Shown here: positions 10,772-24,678 of the stretch, piece by piece
Layout of the letters: every line of letters starts with the position of its first letter
Numbering within the stretch: position 1 is the stretch's first letter
Source of the DNA: Siderastrea radians
Lineage: Eukaryota; Cnidaria; Anthozoa; Scleractinia; Rhizangiidae
Reading direction: 5' to 3'
Assembly (NCBI GenBank): GCA_964017195.1
Contig: OZ024895.1
Coordinates: 6,010,001 to 6,074,000 of the forward strand
DNA length: 64,000 bases
The notes under the pieces: generated by a model
Told to the model about the DNA's origin: nothing
The model's input: the letters and a program-made list of their open reading frames with translations, nothing else
Database searches by the model: none
Translations under genes and position numbers: made by a program

Positions 10772-13700
10772 CAGAATGTGGCCTGGACCTTGCGACAGCC
10801 ATGTCCACGGTGGGAGATCGATTTTGCGGGATTTTAAAAAAAAGCACAAACCGCTAGACTTGCAGAAAATATGTTACCGTTCAGATTTCATAAAAGAGCT
10901 CTGTGTGCAGGCTAGGAGATAGCGGAAGCATGAAACAAACCACTGTAACACGAACACCGAAAACCTTACCTTCTTTTTATGCGACAACTATTGAAAGTAC
11001 TTTCTTTCATGTGGGGATGTGTATAGTACTTCCAACCGTGTAAAATTTAAAAACGTTGTCTTGTATAAACAAATTGTTGTCGTCAACAGTCATGGGAAAG
11101 GGCCGGAGGTCGATTTTTTTTATTTATTTATTTAATTATTTTATTTATTTATTTTTGACCTGTTTGGCTCTCAAAAAGATTTCTTAATTTTTCTTAATTT
11201 TTTCCTGGACTCTGATGTATTCAGTAAAATAAATAGTTGTTTCAGTGCCAAAGGCAAAATCTGAGTCACGTAAGGGGGGGGGGGGGGGGCGATTTTTGGT
11301 CTCCAGATGAATTTCTGTGGTGTCACCACTGAAGTGAAAGCTGTGGCACTGTATAAAACGTTTTCTTAGTTGTAAACTTGATATATTGAACGTTCATCTG
11401 GTCTGAAATAGGTGTAGGTAATACACAGTTAATACCAGCAAATTAAACTGAAGGGTATGGCTTTTAAAGCAGTTTAGTCTGGGATAGGGTATCAAGATAT
11501 GTAGAATACGTTAAAATACGTCATAGTCTATCGGGAAAACTGATCAGTGGCATGTAGATTTTGGTGTAGCTGGAACTGGAAATGACCCTCTCGGTCAGTT
11601 TGGTGTCACGTGTGTGCATATGGTTTGAGATCGTTCTTTCGATCTGCAACGTTTCGCAAACTTAGTTCTTATTCCATATAACACGTGCTCATTACGTGTG
11701 TAAACAAACATAGATTGATCTTTTTCGGATTTTTGTTCCAGCCTGTACGAAAATCTAGGCAATCTGAATAACATAAATCAGAAAATAGATTGACTAAAAG
11801 GAACGCAGCCCTAAAGGGGTTTATAGTCACACTATATTCTTTTATTGTTCACGAGCGCAGGTTTTTCTTAGGTTGAATTGATCTATTAGTGCCGCTTACA
11901 GAAGCTAAGAACCGATAAACTAATGGAACTAATTTTAAAATTAATCTGATAAAACGGTGTCCTTGATTAGGTTAATGTGAGGCTAAATTGCAAAAGAAGA
12001 CAACCCGTGACTGAAAATTGTGGGATAAGGTCTTGTGGATTGACTTAATTCGATGTTTGTGCTTAATATCTAACAGTCTTTCAAGATACAAAGGGACTAT
12101 TGAAACCGTTTAGTCTACAATATAGTTAAATGATTATAATATAGAATTGGACGGTTTATCAGGGTGCAAACGGCTTTAAGACAGAAGTTGTTTTAACACG
12201 ATATTTCAGCGTTGGTTTTTAGTCAGCTCATATTAACAATGCCAGCGTCCAAAGTTTCCCTAGTGCTCTTTGGCCATTTTCTTCAATTCGCCGTGGAAGA
12301 ATTTGGGAATAACTAAAGATGGCTTTGTTTCTTAAGATGAACTTCATTACCCTCCTTATATGACTTTGTCATAACAGGGTGAAGATAAATATTTAAGGCG
12401 CTTTTTTTACCGACAAAAAGACTGAGGGAGATCAAAGGAATGCGCACAAATATGTTCACTTTAAGAAATAATCGAACTGGACAATTTCAATCGGTTCGCG
12501 GTTAAATTGTTAAACTCATGCATTTAAACATCTCCGCGGCGCCAATAATAAGCTAAACTAAGGATACAGCTTTTGACGTCTTTTCAGTTGAGCGGGTTTT
12601 TCCTTTTGAGAACGTGATCTCTGCCAAGAAATCTATGGTTCAGTGCCTTTTTGCACAAAGCCGTTTTGACAGAAATCTTTTTTAAAGGGTGTAACCACTT
12701 CAAATCAATTTGCTTTTTATTTAGACATGACTGAAAAGTCAGTGCGTTGTCGCCACAAGTATTTTGTTTATCTAAGTTTTTTACCCGGCAACACAGTTCT
12801 GACACTCCGGCAGCAATATCTCATCGGTACCAAACAGGTATGTAATTTTCCTATATAAATGCTGGACTAAGATTTTCGTATTCGGTCTGGAACCTTTCAC
12901 GTCCTAAGACAGTACCAAAGTACAAATTTACCAAATTTCTTAACATGATTTACACTTGAGCTAGTACTTCTCAACAATTTTCATTTTCGACTGGTCACAT
13001 AATTAGGATTTCATCAACAGACGTCACCTAAGAGTCAAAGTACCTACCTTTAAGTCCGCTATATATCAAATTTATGATCGACAGCTTTAAACAGAAAAGT
13101 CGAAATTATTGAGTAGTCTAAATGGTTAAATATTCTTGTTTTAGTTTACACGGCTTAATTACATGCCGCCCATGTAACAGTCCATGCGTATGAAGTTTGA
13201 ATGAAGTAAAACGAGGACAAGAAAGTTACTTAGTTTCTGACTGCTAACTTGAGGCCCCACATCTAGCCGGAAAGCTACGCCTCCTCTGCAATACCTTTTG
13301 ATTACTGAGTGAGTGTCTTTGTTCGGTATTATTATTATGTGGAACGTGGTAACAATGTATCGAGATCCTGGATATTAGCCTGAAGGCAAACACAAACCAT
13401 CAGGAAAATGGACCGTTTTAAATAGAAGGTCAATTTGGTTAAACCTTTTACTTCATATTTGAAACAGTCCGTTGTTTTGCACAATTTTTGCATTCTTTTT
13501 TTTTTTTTTTCATTCCTATTTAAAATATTCAAAGTAATGGCATCTGTCTTTCTCCCATCAAGATTGAGTACAATGTCAATGGAAAGATGAATGCCCAGAC
13601 TTGTGAACCTTACACAGGTTTATTCTAGAGAGCGGCATTGCGGGATAGCCGCAATTAAAAGGGTACTAAAACACGATTTGCCGTAGCGCGTCGTATGTGA

Positions 13701-16700
13701 TACACAGGCTTTCGTCAAGGAAGCGTATGTTCGTTTGACATTTGGATAGCTTTTTCACCTCTGCATGAACACCTGAAATTCTGAGGTAGTTCCACTACAC
13801 GTTTAATCCACTACTGGATCAAAATGTTAATTTAGAGTTGAGTTCGAGACGATCAAATATCATAGGCCCCTTTCTGTGAAACAGGCCCTCTGAAAATCTG
13901 CAAGGAGGACCCTAAGAGCCCAGTACAGTCATAACCCACTTTTCAAAATATACCTTGATCTTGGCATCCACCACGCCACCCAGTTTGAAGAAAAAACTAT
14001 CCTAGCTTAATTACCGGTGTATACGGATTTTGAAAGGATTTACCCAATTTCAGAGAGGTTTTCGTATGTCTCATTCCCCTGGGTGGTACACCTCAAACTT
14101 TTGGTTAGAGATGTGCCGCCCAGAGTTCGAAGCTCTAAACTCATTTCAGACCATCGTGTTAGTTTTTAATTCCCTATTTTAGATCAAGCCATAGCACCAA
14201 AATTATTTTCCCTTTTATAGCCAAACGGCAAAGATTGATCCCTGTTTCAGATTAGTAGCCACAACATACTCCACTTCAGTTCATGGATTCCCTATTTCCG
14301 ACCAAAGCAACAAAAAAACGTATCAAAATACCTAATAAAAAAGTATCAACTTCATCTGCGATGTGACAAACTTTCAGTTCGTGTGTTCTGTCAGGATTTG
14401 TCCCCTCAAACTGTTAAAAGCAGAACTTGCACAAATCCGCTTTCTGAGACCGCAAAGACCACCAACATTGAATAATAATAATCAGCTGACGCAAATGATC
14501 ACCTGTTCTGTTAATTTATGTTTTCTTACCATCGGCGAGCCAAAAAGTCATCAATATAATTTAACAGGCTACGGTTTATTATTTAAAACAAAAGGGTGGT
14601 ATCAGTGACTGATTTGCCAAGTGTTGTCGCTACAATGAAGCGCTGTGCAGTAGTTAATGGATATCAGATTAATCATACGGCTGCATGGAACTACTGAACC
14701 GTTTAAACTGTCTTTGTTCTATGGCAGGATCCTTGGTTCCAACTCTGCATAATCGCTGTTTTAGCCGAAGAGCTTTCAAGTGTTTTGTTGATTCTCTCGA
14801 CGTTCCGATGGTCATCGTTATTATTGCCTGACACGTAATTAACATATTGTTGCGGAATGGTCCGTTCATACGCTCAAAATCAAGCCAAGGCCAAGTTCAA
14901 ACTTTCTAGAAACAGCAAAACGACAGCATAGTACCGTTCAGATCCATCCACCAGCTTTCAATACTGAACATGCTCCAGGAGTTTTAGTATACTGAAACGA
15001 AATCAAAGTTTGAGCAATTTTAAAAGATTCTATCAACATTAAGTGTCTAAGTTTAACTTTCACTGCCATAACAGAGCACTCATGCAAACTCTAATTATGG
15101 AAGATTTAACAGAACACTGTCTTCATTCTGGTTGGCTGAAAAAGGAGTTCAGTGTTCAAAACCGTATCTTTAAAATACGCCTTACCCTAAATACAGAGAT
15201 CAGCGTCCTAAGTACTGAAATCAGTGCTTAGGCTTAAATACTATATTTAAAATCCCAGCCCACCCTTTAACAGTAAATTCCTTCCTTTTTATTAGAAGCC
15301 CCCTCTTTGTAAGCTAAACCGTATCCTATCAACTTTTCAACAGTGCGCTATACTTCGTTTAGTTGACTATTACTATGGTTTGTCTACTTTTCACTTCTCT
15401 AGTCTACACTACTGTACTCAATTCCTCCAAGCGGACAGACTGCCACTCGGCGGGTGATGTTGAATTCATCATATGGTTACCAAACCTAATCCAACAATAA
15501 TTTGTTTTAGGTTTTTTCCCACAAATCTCGCTACTAACCGTTCATAATAAACCGCTAGGTAGGGTTTTCTCCTCTCAGCCTTTTGCACTGACGCATCCCC
15601 CAAAATATAATTCATTAAATGTCCAGTTTCCTCAGTCTATACGACACGCACTGACATTGCATCATGTTATTCAGTCGTATTCAACACGACAAAAGTCTTG
15701 TCATTGTCTGCAATTCTCAAAATAACGAAAAAATTGAACAATTGTAGGTTCCAAGACCTAGAAAATCCAACTTTTTTACGTGTAAAACGAATTCCCAAGT
15801 TAGATGTTTGCAAGCGTAAACTCGACTTGGATTGGTTATGTTGAATATAACTACCATTATGAACAGATGAAAAAATAAAAGATGCCCTCAGATCTATTTA
15901 CCCTCATTGAGTGGAATAAGACAAGGTGGTAGTGGAGCCTAGCGGTGACGAAGACATTTTTTTAAGTAACAAATTTTAAAAACAAATTAAACAGGTTAAG
16001 GTTGAAACTAGACGAGTTCGCAATTGGCTCCACCGTGAAACAACTCCAGCCAGTGGCTAGTAGTCTTGAGCCCCTGAGCCTTCACTTCTCAAGTCTGGAT
16101 CACTCGACCACGCTGCCCAGTTTAAGGGCAAGATAAAATATCGAAACTGCTTTTCATCTTTTACATTCATTGTTTAATATTAATCGTCTAACATTTGTCA
16201 GTAGCCTAATGAATCTCAAGTGCACTCTTGTAAAACTAAGCAAAACGTCAATGCTCACTTAGAAGTCTCTCAAAGATTAAGGTGTAAACCAATCCATTTT
16301 GAGAGTATAAGTGATGAAAATTTAAGAGGTAAACTCAGCTAAAAAGAAAGACGGTTAAACTACGTTAATGTTGCTAAAAGATAAAGAGAAAGTTCGTTTG
16401 AACAAACGAAGCGAATGCTTTTAAGTCCCAGTATCCGAGACACTAAAACCCCTTCTATAATAAGCCTCCTCCTCTCCCCACTTTAAAAGAATGGAATAAT
16501 TTTTGTCCAATGACAAGTAGCCGTCTGTAGAGCTTCTTGACTATATTACAATGTTCAGATCTTGTGCTCAAAGACAGCTGCACTGTCTTTGTTTGGTTCA
16601 TCTCAAACCTAACGTGAATATTAATCTCGTTAAAATAAATCTACAGCTAGACATTTCAAAGTTTTTACAGCTCAGGTGTCCAGTTGAACATCAGATGATG

Positions 16701-17479
16701 ATCAGATTATCGCGTCTTTGGGCAGGGAAGTTAAGCTGTTGACCTCGTCTTATTCGAAGAGCTAGAGGGCGATAGAGGGCGATAAAGAACCCACAGTATT
16801 GCATGATAAGAGTAGGACAAGGAGTTCTCGGTGTCGTGGGCTGGTCAATGTACGTGTGCGTTGTCTGGGAGACTCATTCCCTAAGGATAACCTTTATAGC
16901 TAGATCCTTCTTCAGGATTGTGTAAATTATTACGACACAGAACAATGACAGCCTGCATGTGAGCGGGAAGGGTTCAGAGTTCTAGAACTCATTAGATTGA
17001 GTAAACTTACTTACCAGCAGTGATAGCTACATACCTTTTCGCGGAGGAGATTTAAATTTGCCACGTTTTGAGGTACGAATAACATTGCTTCTGGCCAACA
17101 AGGACTCGTGTTCCTTTAAGCAGAGCAGATCACTTCATCTATTTTTAAAAACGATGCTTCAACACCATAATCCGCTTCACCGCCGCGAAATCAAATCACT
17201 ATAATGTAATTTTATCGGCCGTTAGCTATTGTATTTATCATATACCGTTTCGTATACAACATTTTATGTTCCCTTATCTTACGCCATTGTTGAATCGGAA
17301 TTCAGTTTCATGAGCTCCCGTTTTCGTGACAACCTGAATACAATTTACTCGCGAGTGACCGACCTTAAAATTTACCATTTTTTTCTTCTTCATCACTGCA
17401 GTTGACCCATTCGACATCACTAATCTTAGCAGGATGTAGAAAGCAACTGTCATATATCACAAAGCTCTCCACGCGTCTG
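10772..17479. other. Non-coding, low-complexity patches only
   Basis: No exon or transposon protein recognised on either strand. Low-complexity patches are (TTTA)n at about 11118-11155, a run of about 16 G at 11273-11290 and a T run at about 13496-13510. Open frames here are short (under 85 codons), lack family similarity and do not form linked exons. An intron-rich or rapidly evolving gene could be missed by eye. Confidence 0.45.
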
Positions 17480-17545
17480 GAGCCCTGTAGCTCACTGGTT
17501 AGAGCAACTGGCTGGTATGCAAAAGGTCATGGGTTCGACTACATC
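17480..17545 (+). ncRNA. tRNA-like fragment (SINE head or tRNA relic)
   Basis: Contains an A-box-like D-arm (TAGCTCACTGGTTAGAGCA) and a B-box-like T-arm (GGTTCGACTAC) at tRNA-like spacing. The anticodon stem does not pair and no acceptor stem closes, so it is not a functional tRNA. It is most likely the head of a tRNA-derived SINE or a decayed tRNA copy. Confidence 0.45.
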
Positions 17546-19429
17546 AAATAAAACAAAATTGAGCATTTTAATCAAATGGACACCAGCCTCGAAATACAAT
17601 TAAAAAGACAAGTTTAGGAGAGATAAAGTATCGTTTTTCTGTTTATTTCCCTACGCTCGTCTCCGCTTGTCTGACTTTTTCGTGTGGCCAGCGGCCAATT
17701 TTTTTAAGTGATGGAATGAATAGCTTAAACACGGTAATTGCGTTAACTTGAACAACCAGCAGACAATTTCACTCTTCGCTTCTTGGGGAAATAAAAGTCT
17801 CGTTGTTAATCGACCACTAAAATGAATAGTATCCCATTTAATACAGCATATGAAAATTTCTTGTGCATTTCTGAAACCTGCCTGACACACTTGATTCTGT
17901 TTAGTAACAATGGCATGTGTCCAATCGCAAACTACAGGTGACCGGAGCTTAGGTTGAGAGACTAGACGAAAATTAAGTTAAGACTAACTTAAAACATAAC
18001 ACCTCACCTATCTGAGATGCTCCAGATAAAATTACATCCACTGCGACGTTTTTTAACATTTTAACTGCATTTTTTGACAGTGAAAAGTCAGAAAAGATAA
18101 ATTGTCGGATCGGATTAGGTTATTTAAAGCAAGTCTGCACTGAAATTTAGACCACCGAGACAGTTTGAAAGAAGCCATTATACTTGGGACAGGTGTAGAA
18201 TTAGGCAAAACCTGACAACTGACTAGAATGGGGGTTATTTAACACAATACTGAACGCCCTAAAAAACTTCGCCAAATAATCCGTTACAGCAATTTTCCGT
18301 GCAGACAACAACGGGTAATTGTAACTTAGGAATAAATAACAAATCAGTTTATGGATCAATGAGTTTATAAAGGGAGGCCCCCCGCCCCGTGTTTCGGTGT
18401 AGAAATTTGTTCTGGAGAGTTCATATTAGTGATGCCCTGACTGATCAGTTCTGTAGTTGTTAACGCGTTGGCTCTCTTTCTAAACCTTCAAGTCAGTTGT
18501 CCTACGAAAAGGTAAAACTACGTCAAATTTATTAATGTTGTGGACTTAGATTGCCGAGTGACTGATACCATTTGTTCCGGTTGTTCTTTGCCTTTCCCAG
18601 CTACATAACGCCCTATAAATTATAAATGTCTTGAAGTTAGCAATCCAGTCCTCTAGTAGTTAAAATTATATGCTGCATACTTCAAAATTGTTATCTCTTT
18701 AATGGGCCTAATGAATTTATTTGTTTCAACAAGATTGTTGCTGGATTGCTGCTAACATCCTCCAGTATTACATAATTATCGCCATCTATCTTCATAGTAA
18801 TCAAATCTCTAACAACCTTAAGTGAAACTTAGAGTGTGCCCGGGATAAAACGACCCAATCACTAGAGAACTTTTAGAATAGTTGTTCAATAATAACTTAA
18901 GGCAACAGTCTCGTTCCGTGCATCAAGTTAAGATAAAAATAGGTAAGTTCGATGATATTTTTAGACTTTTTGTGGTGCCGACACCAAACCACACTCCCGC
19001 CCTAAGGGCGAAAAATAAGCAAGTTGAAGAAAGGGCTCTTATTAACCTTGTATTTTTGTAGCTGCAGTTACCAAAATTGTCAGACGCCCTGTAGACAATT
19101 TCGACTGATATCAGTGAACATTGTTTACTGGTACGATCATTGTCGTAAATGAGGCTTGCATCAAAAGAGCAGTTTTCTACTTTATGGTGTAAGCAGAGGT
19201 GTAAACTGTTCGCTTTGGCTACCGTTCATTATCAGCGCACTCCAACTTGCTCGCGCTATACCTACAATTCAAATCGTTTCGTGTTTACAAACATCAAATC
19301 TACTACGAAGAATTTGCATGACTGAAGCACTGAAAATGTATTAGGATCTTAAAAAATGTTTGAAAAAAATCACGAGGGTAAAAGATGTCAAATGCCATGC
19401 GGTGCAAACACGTTTGGCTTGTCGAAAGT
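17546..19429. other. No feature recognised
   Basis: AT-rich non-coding sequence. Short frames such as 17651-17890 (minus) and 19156-19344 (plus) show no family signature. Confidence 0.45.
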
Positions 19430-21220
19430 ATGTGCCAGCTTCTCATCGTTGGTAGTTTAAGTTCAACTGATAACTCTTTTATGTTTGGCTTTTTCCGAGA
19501 TTGGTTCCTCATTCCTCTCAGAACAAAAGCCTGATTGAGAATCACAATATCAAAAGTTAAGAATCCACATCCAAGATCATGGTTCACACAATTTTAAATT
19601 AAGCCCCAGGATTGAACCCCATTTGCCTTCTTATGGATTCGCTACGATTTTGATTGCTGACTATAGTATCGATTTTGATAGCCACGATCGCTGAGAATTT
19701 TCAACTCGGCTACTCCATAGTGCTTCACACTGCTGACTGTAGCTTACACAGGGCCCGTGGGTAGTTTGTTTTCAGTTGATAAACACTCTTAGATTGGCAT
19801 TTTTCTGAGATTGTTGTTCATTCCCCTCAGGACAAAAGTTGTTGAACACTACGTCAAACTAAAAGAATCAATATTCGAGTCCATCGTTCACAAAATTTTG
19901 ATTGAAACCCGCTTGAGCGTCGTTCATTTGATCTCTAAGGTCGATGAGTATGTATTCGCTACGGTTTTGAATGCTGACCAGTTTTAATTTGAAAGGCGCG
20001 ATCGCTCCTGCGTCTCCTGCTCTTCGCTGTAAGCTGAACGTCCAACCTGGTTACACCATAAGGAAATGTTCCAGTTTCATGTTGTTGGCGCTAGCTTAGT
20101 GGATGGACTGAGTTCAGTTGATAACCATTCTGAGTTTGGCATTTTTTTTGCGAGATTGTTCTTCATCCCTCTCAGCCTGAGAAGGATGAAATAATAACTT
20201 CTGCTCCGGCAATAACTTCTGCTCGGAGCAGAAGTTATTGAGCACAATGTTAAAAATAAAGAATCGATATCCGAGTTGATTGTTCACAAAATTTTAATTG
20301 AAACCTCTTGGAGCGTGGTTTAATTCAGTTTCATTTGATCTCTACGGTCGATTAAATGTATTGGCTAAGGTTTTGATTGCTGACAAGTCAGTTTCACTTG
20401 ATCAGTAGCCGCCATCGCTTATGTTCTTCGCCATACTGATAAAGAATGTCCAACCTGGTTACACCACAAAAGAATGTTCCAGTTTCACATTGTTTAAACT
20501 AGCTCAGTGAGTAAAGTTTGACTTCTAAGTTTGGCATTTTTGTGGAGAATAAAGGATCAATATCCAAGTTGATCGAATCACAAAATTTCATGAATTGAAA
20601 CCTGCCCGAGCCTGATTCAATTCCATCCAGTTGATCCCTATGGTCGACAAAAAATGTATTCGCCATGGTTTTGAATGCTGACCAGTTTTCCTTTGATAGT
20701 AGCGATAGCTAGTGTTCTTTGCTATAGGAATGTTCAACCTGGTTACACCCTAAAGAAATGTTCCAGCTACAAGCTCAGTGGATAGTTTGACTTCAGTTGA
20801 TAACCATTGTTAAGTTTCTTGTTGTTGTTATTATTTTTTTTCTTCATTGGTCCTTTATACTTTTCAGAACAATGTTAAAACTGAAGAATCATTATCAGAG
20901 TTAGGAAATTTTAATTAAAAAATCGCCCAAAGGTGGCTCACCTTCATTTCATTTCTACGCCGGTCTGTGAAATACATTCGCTGCCGTTTTTAATGCTGGC
21001 TAGTTTTCATTGAATAGCCAGCTTGCTCCTCTTCTTAGCTAAGAATGTCCAACCCTGTTATTTCATAGAGAAATGTTCCAGCTTCACATTTCCGATATTC
21101 ACTAAACCAGTTCATGTGGTAATTAGACTTCAGTTGATTGCCATTCCAAATGTGGCTTTTTTCCTCGGAGATTGGTTTTTTATCCCTTTGAGAATGTTTT
21201 GTATGGACTGAGCGTCTTTC
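19430..21220. repeat. Diverged tandem array, ~330-bp unit, ~6 copies
   Basis: A composite unit recurs with blocks TTCAGTTGATAACCATT, 'TTTGGCATTTTT', 'TTCATCCCTCTCAG', 'GTTCACAAAATTTTGATTG', 'GTATTCGCTACGGTTTTGA' and 'AACCTGGTTACACC...AAATGTTCCAG'. The GTTGATAA block falls near 19461, 19771, 20113, 20791 and 21129, with a shortened copy near 20515. Units have lost or gained up to ~70 bp. The array carries a small hairpin near 20190-20240 (AATAACTTCTGCTC and its complement). No coding role seen. Confidence 0.75.
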
Positions 21221-22009
21221 TGGTCTTCTATTACTAAGCCGCTCGGACGTTCACCGAGTTCTCCAAGTCGGCCTGTCGTGTCAAACTTTGACTCACGATG
21301 TTTCCCTGTCCGGTACTTCAATCTCGTATAACGTTTTCCATACACTTTGCAGAAAATGGCTGCTGTACATTTATTTGTATCTCGAAAAAATTCGTCGCAA
21401 AGTCAACTGAACCACAATTAACGGCTAAGCAGTCGAAGTGCATTGCATCATTTCTTTTGTAGCTGATAGTCACGATCAAAATGACTTGTTTGTAGTTGCA
21501 TGTGATTAATGGACGCAACACTTGCTACACTCGAGCTTGAAAATGTGAAAAGAGTTTTAGTCACTTATGCCCGTCATCATCCTTCAATCACAACTGCATG
21601 AGCCTTTCTTCGTGCATGTCCAACTTTGCACAAATTGACTTCAGACCAAAATCCTCACCAATTTCTTAACGGACAATCTGGCGTTTGTTTTTTTCAGTTG
21701 TTGCTTGTCAACATTCATGATATTTCGGTTTTCTTTATGGGAATTGAATGACCACGCTTTCAGTACGATTGACTTTTAGCCACTGAAATATTCTTCGCAC
21801 GAATTCAAACTGGCAAACGAAACTCGATGCATGCACTTAGAGTCTTAAAGATGTTCCACCTTTGTAGCTTCAAAGAAAACCGCACTTCATCATATCCACT
21901 TATCAACCTCGTGTCAAGATTTTTTTTTTTTCAGTTTCAATAATATCATTCATAAAACTGTGCCATTTTAGCACGGAGTATCAAAAAGGCCAACAGAGTT
22001 TCTGATGCA

Positions 22010-22275
22010 AAGTCTCCTACCTATGTATATCAAGGGCTTGGTCAGTACACGGTATCAAGGAAAGACAAAAGGCCATCAATATTCCAGATGCAAAACTTTC
22101 TGCTTGGGTCAATCAAGGGCTTGCTTAGTGAACGTATATCAGAAAGAGAAGGAAATGGCTTATCTCCCATGACGCACGTAGCCCAGTGAAACGACGCTTA
22201 GCCAAGAGATTCATTTCTTTTTCTTCCATATTACGAACACTTCATCTCTCTTCATCTCTCTTCATCTCTCAATGG
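22010..22275. repeat. Short tandem duplications
   Basis: A diverged ~105-bp duplication (GATGCAAA...TCAAGGGCTTG...TATCA) spans about 22010-22180. Three copies of a 10-bp CTTCATCTCT unit follow at about 22238-22270. Confidence 0.55.
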
Positions 22276-23550
22276 TCAACTGTTATCTGTTCTTAGCCCT
22301 GTAAGACAAAGACTTCTCTCTCGAAAGATTCAATAGTGGTGGGTGGCTGCGGATATTTTGGCAAGCATTTTGTAAAGCAGTTGTCACGGTAGGGGGCGTG
22401 ACTGTAAACGGTATCCAATTTCGCGAGGCTGTGAAGACTGTGAAGGACACCTTGAGGGCCCACTAACCTATTTTTCTGAGCCGTTGCTAAGGAAAATTCG
22501 TTGTCGTGTAATTGCATCATTTTTGGTGAAATGAGAGTTATTTTTATGGGTTTGATCTTTTTCTTTACCTGCAACCCAAAAATGACGTCATCAGGCCACG
22601 CCCACCATTTTTACGGGACATTTGAAATTTTGAAATAGCCATAGCTTCTTCAGAAAAGCTTAATTTCTAAATAATAATGCATGGAAATACTGCAAACTAG
22701 GATTAAACAGTTTATCGCTGGAAGAAAAATTAATCCAAACTGAAACTACAAAGTAGATAGAATTTAAAGTTTACCGGAAGGCGATTTATTTACGCATGTG
22801 TACGTTACCTCAACCATGTCAACACACAACGCGCGCGCCTTGTGCGAACCACGTTAAACCACGCGCGTTTCGTGTGAACCTTTGATGGATACGATAATCA
22901 CACAATAATTTGTACTAAACTGCTTTAAAACAAAACAAAACCTTCTACAATTTTGAGCCGATTTAGGGAATCGTTTTACTGGCATTTAATTTTAATTTTG
23001 CCTTCACTTGTTGATTTTAAAAAGAGGATTTTCCTTCTTCGCAAGCTTTGTTCTTTTGTCACCCACTATTAAACTGACTAAAAATACACGTTCTTCACCT
23101 AAAGCGGTCGATCTTTCAGTTTCTTTTTTTTTTTTCCTTTTTTTAAGGCACTGTTTTGGTATCATAATATCAAATCGATGCTTACCTATTTTTATTATAT
23201 CTCTCAGTACGCGCGCTGCGATTGGTCAATTTTGCGGGCCGTATTTTACCGTACGGACCGCAAAATTTGAAAAGCCTTCAATCAATTTACGGCGGTAGTC
23301 TTATATATACACTGAAGAAATAGCAGGTTAATGCCCTAGACGGGATATAAAACAAGTAAAAAGCTGGACTAAAAACTTTTTAGTTTACTGAAACTCTCAT
23401 TTGAGCTTATAGTTTCACCTTGGGAGCCTGTTTTGCAACTGGTAAGTCAAAACATACCAAAAAAAAAAGCTAAAACAAGTCAAATTAACTTGAAAAGACC
23501 GTGAAAAAAATAGCGCCAAAATTGGCTGCACGAGGAAAAGAGTTTCTAAC
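22276..23550. other. No gene; short palindrome at 23228-23269
   Basis: Non-coding. The 42-bp palindrome AATTTTGCGG...CCGCAAAATT encloses GTACGGACC, the same core as the larger hairpins near 1 kb and 31 kb. The 93-codon minus frame at 22293-22574 has no recognisable motif and is not called. Confidence 0.45.
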
Positions 23551-24379
23551 TACACCTTTTGCTGTTCATTACGAGAAAATACGCAATCATTTGCGTGAAA
23601 CGGCCTCCAATTGCGCGAAGAGACATTCATGAGCGCGAAAGTACGAACATTTGCGCATAAATCAGATTCAATAACGATATTTGCATTTTAATCAGCATTC
23701 AATAACACTTTTGGGCATTCATATGCGTCATTCGGCATACAAAAAAGAGAAATATACTTTCATTTGCGCTAGCATGCAAGTCATTAACACCATCTTGAAT
23801 GTCAATAGGGACAATAAACAAACATTAAAGTGAAAATACCATTTATTAACATTTCTGTCACACTGAAAGCAATTCAATAGAATTCCTGGACGGCCTTAGT
23901 GTGGATGAGACAAACATTAATGCACTTGTACAAACAATTACGCGTTCTTTAAATTCAATAAACAAAAAACGATTTTCAATTGAATAGTACCTATAGTACC
24001 TGAATTTTAATCTATCCCTCAATAACCTCTCTGTTTAAACATCTTGGCAGGTAGGTCTGCATTAAAGTGCCACTGGGACCAGAATTTTGGTATTCCATAT
24101 TTTTGCATTTTCGAAAATAGTCTGTGGTTGTTAGTCACCATGCCAAATTTCAACTCATTACGACGACTGGAAGTCGCTTTTTTCGGACGGTCTTTGTCGA
24201 GATTTTACGGCCGCCATTACTGGCCCTTGTTCCGGAAGCTGGCTTGCGAATTAGCGGAAGTGACGTTAGAGGCTCACCTCAAATTACTTGCCGCGGGAAA
24301 TTTAACTGTCGTCGAGGGAAAATTTCCTGCCAACTGTTTGCTGTATGGCCTTGAAATTTTCGTTGCTGCAGCAGTTATA

Positions 24380-24675
24380 AAGGGTATTACTTGTGTTGTA
24401 CAATGCTACAACAATAAATCCAACCAGCGAGCTGGTATTTCACTTGATCAAAGTCTTGTAGCGCAAGCAGACCCGCAATGGAAATGGATAATGTTCGTAC
24501 TCACACACAGTGCAAATTTCAACCCGAGAGGTATTTTTGTCGGCTGTTCTGATCACTTAACGGACGAGTGTTTCCAGAGGGTTATTCATGTTGAAGGATC
24601 CGAGAGGCCGATTATTCCACTGTCCATTCCAACTATATGGAAAAAAAGATCCGGAAAAAACGAGACGAAAGGTAT
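24380..24675 (+). pseudogene. THAP zinc-finger domain remnant of Kolobok
   Basis: One plus frame encodes C-x3-C (codons at 24392 and 24404), then 46 residues, then C-x2-H (CSDH at 24545-24556), the C2CH ligand set of THAP DNA-binding domains. Other THAP landmarks are a tryptophan in KWKWI, FNPRG, the DECF after CSDH and a terminal SIPTIW. No in-frame methionine precedes the first cysteine; an ATA lies where a start would be expected. The domain runs into AAAG followed by GTATC at 24671, a possible splice donor. The inner mariner is inserted a few bases further on. No catalytic domain follows after the mariner, so I read this as a relic. Confidence 0.7.
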
Positions 24676-24678
24676 CTA

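Noticed and set aside
17480..17545. Functional tRNA gene
   Set aside because: A- and B-box-like segments are present but the anticodon and acceptor stems do not pair.
24044..24379. N-terminal extension of the THAP frame
   Set aside because: It overlaps the mariner fragment and the Kolobok terminal repeat; the reading is fortuitous upstream of the first zinc ligand.
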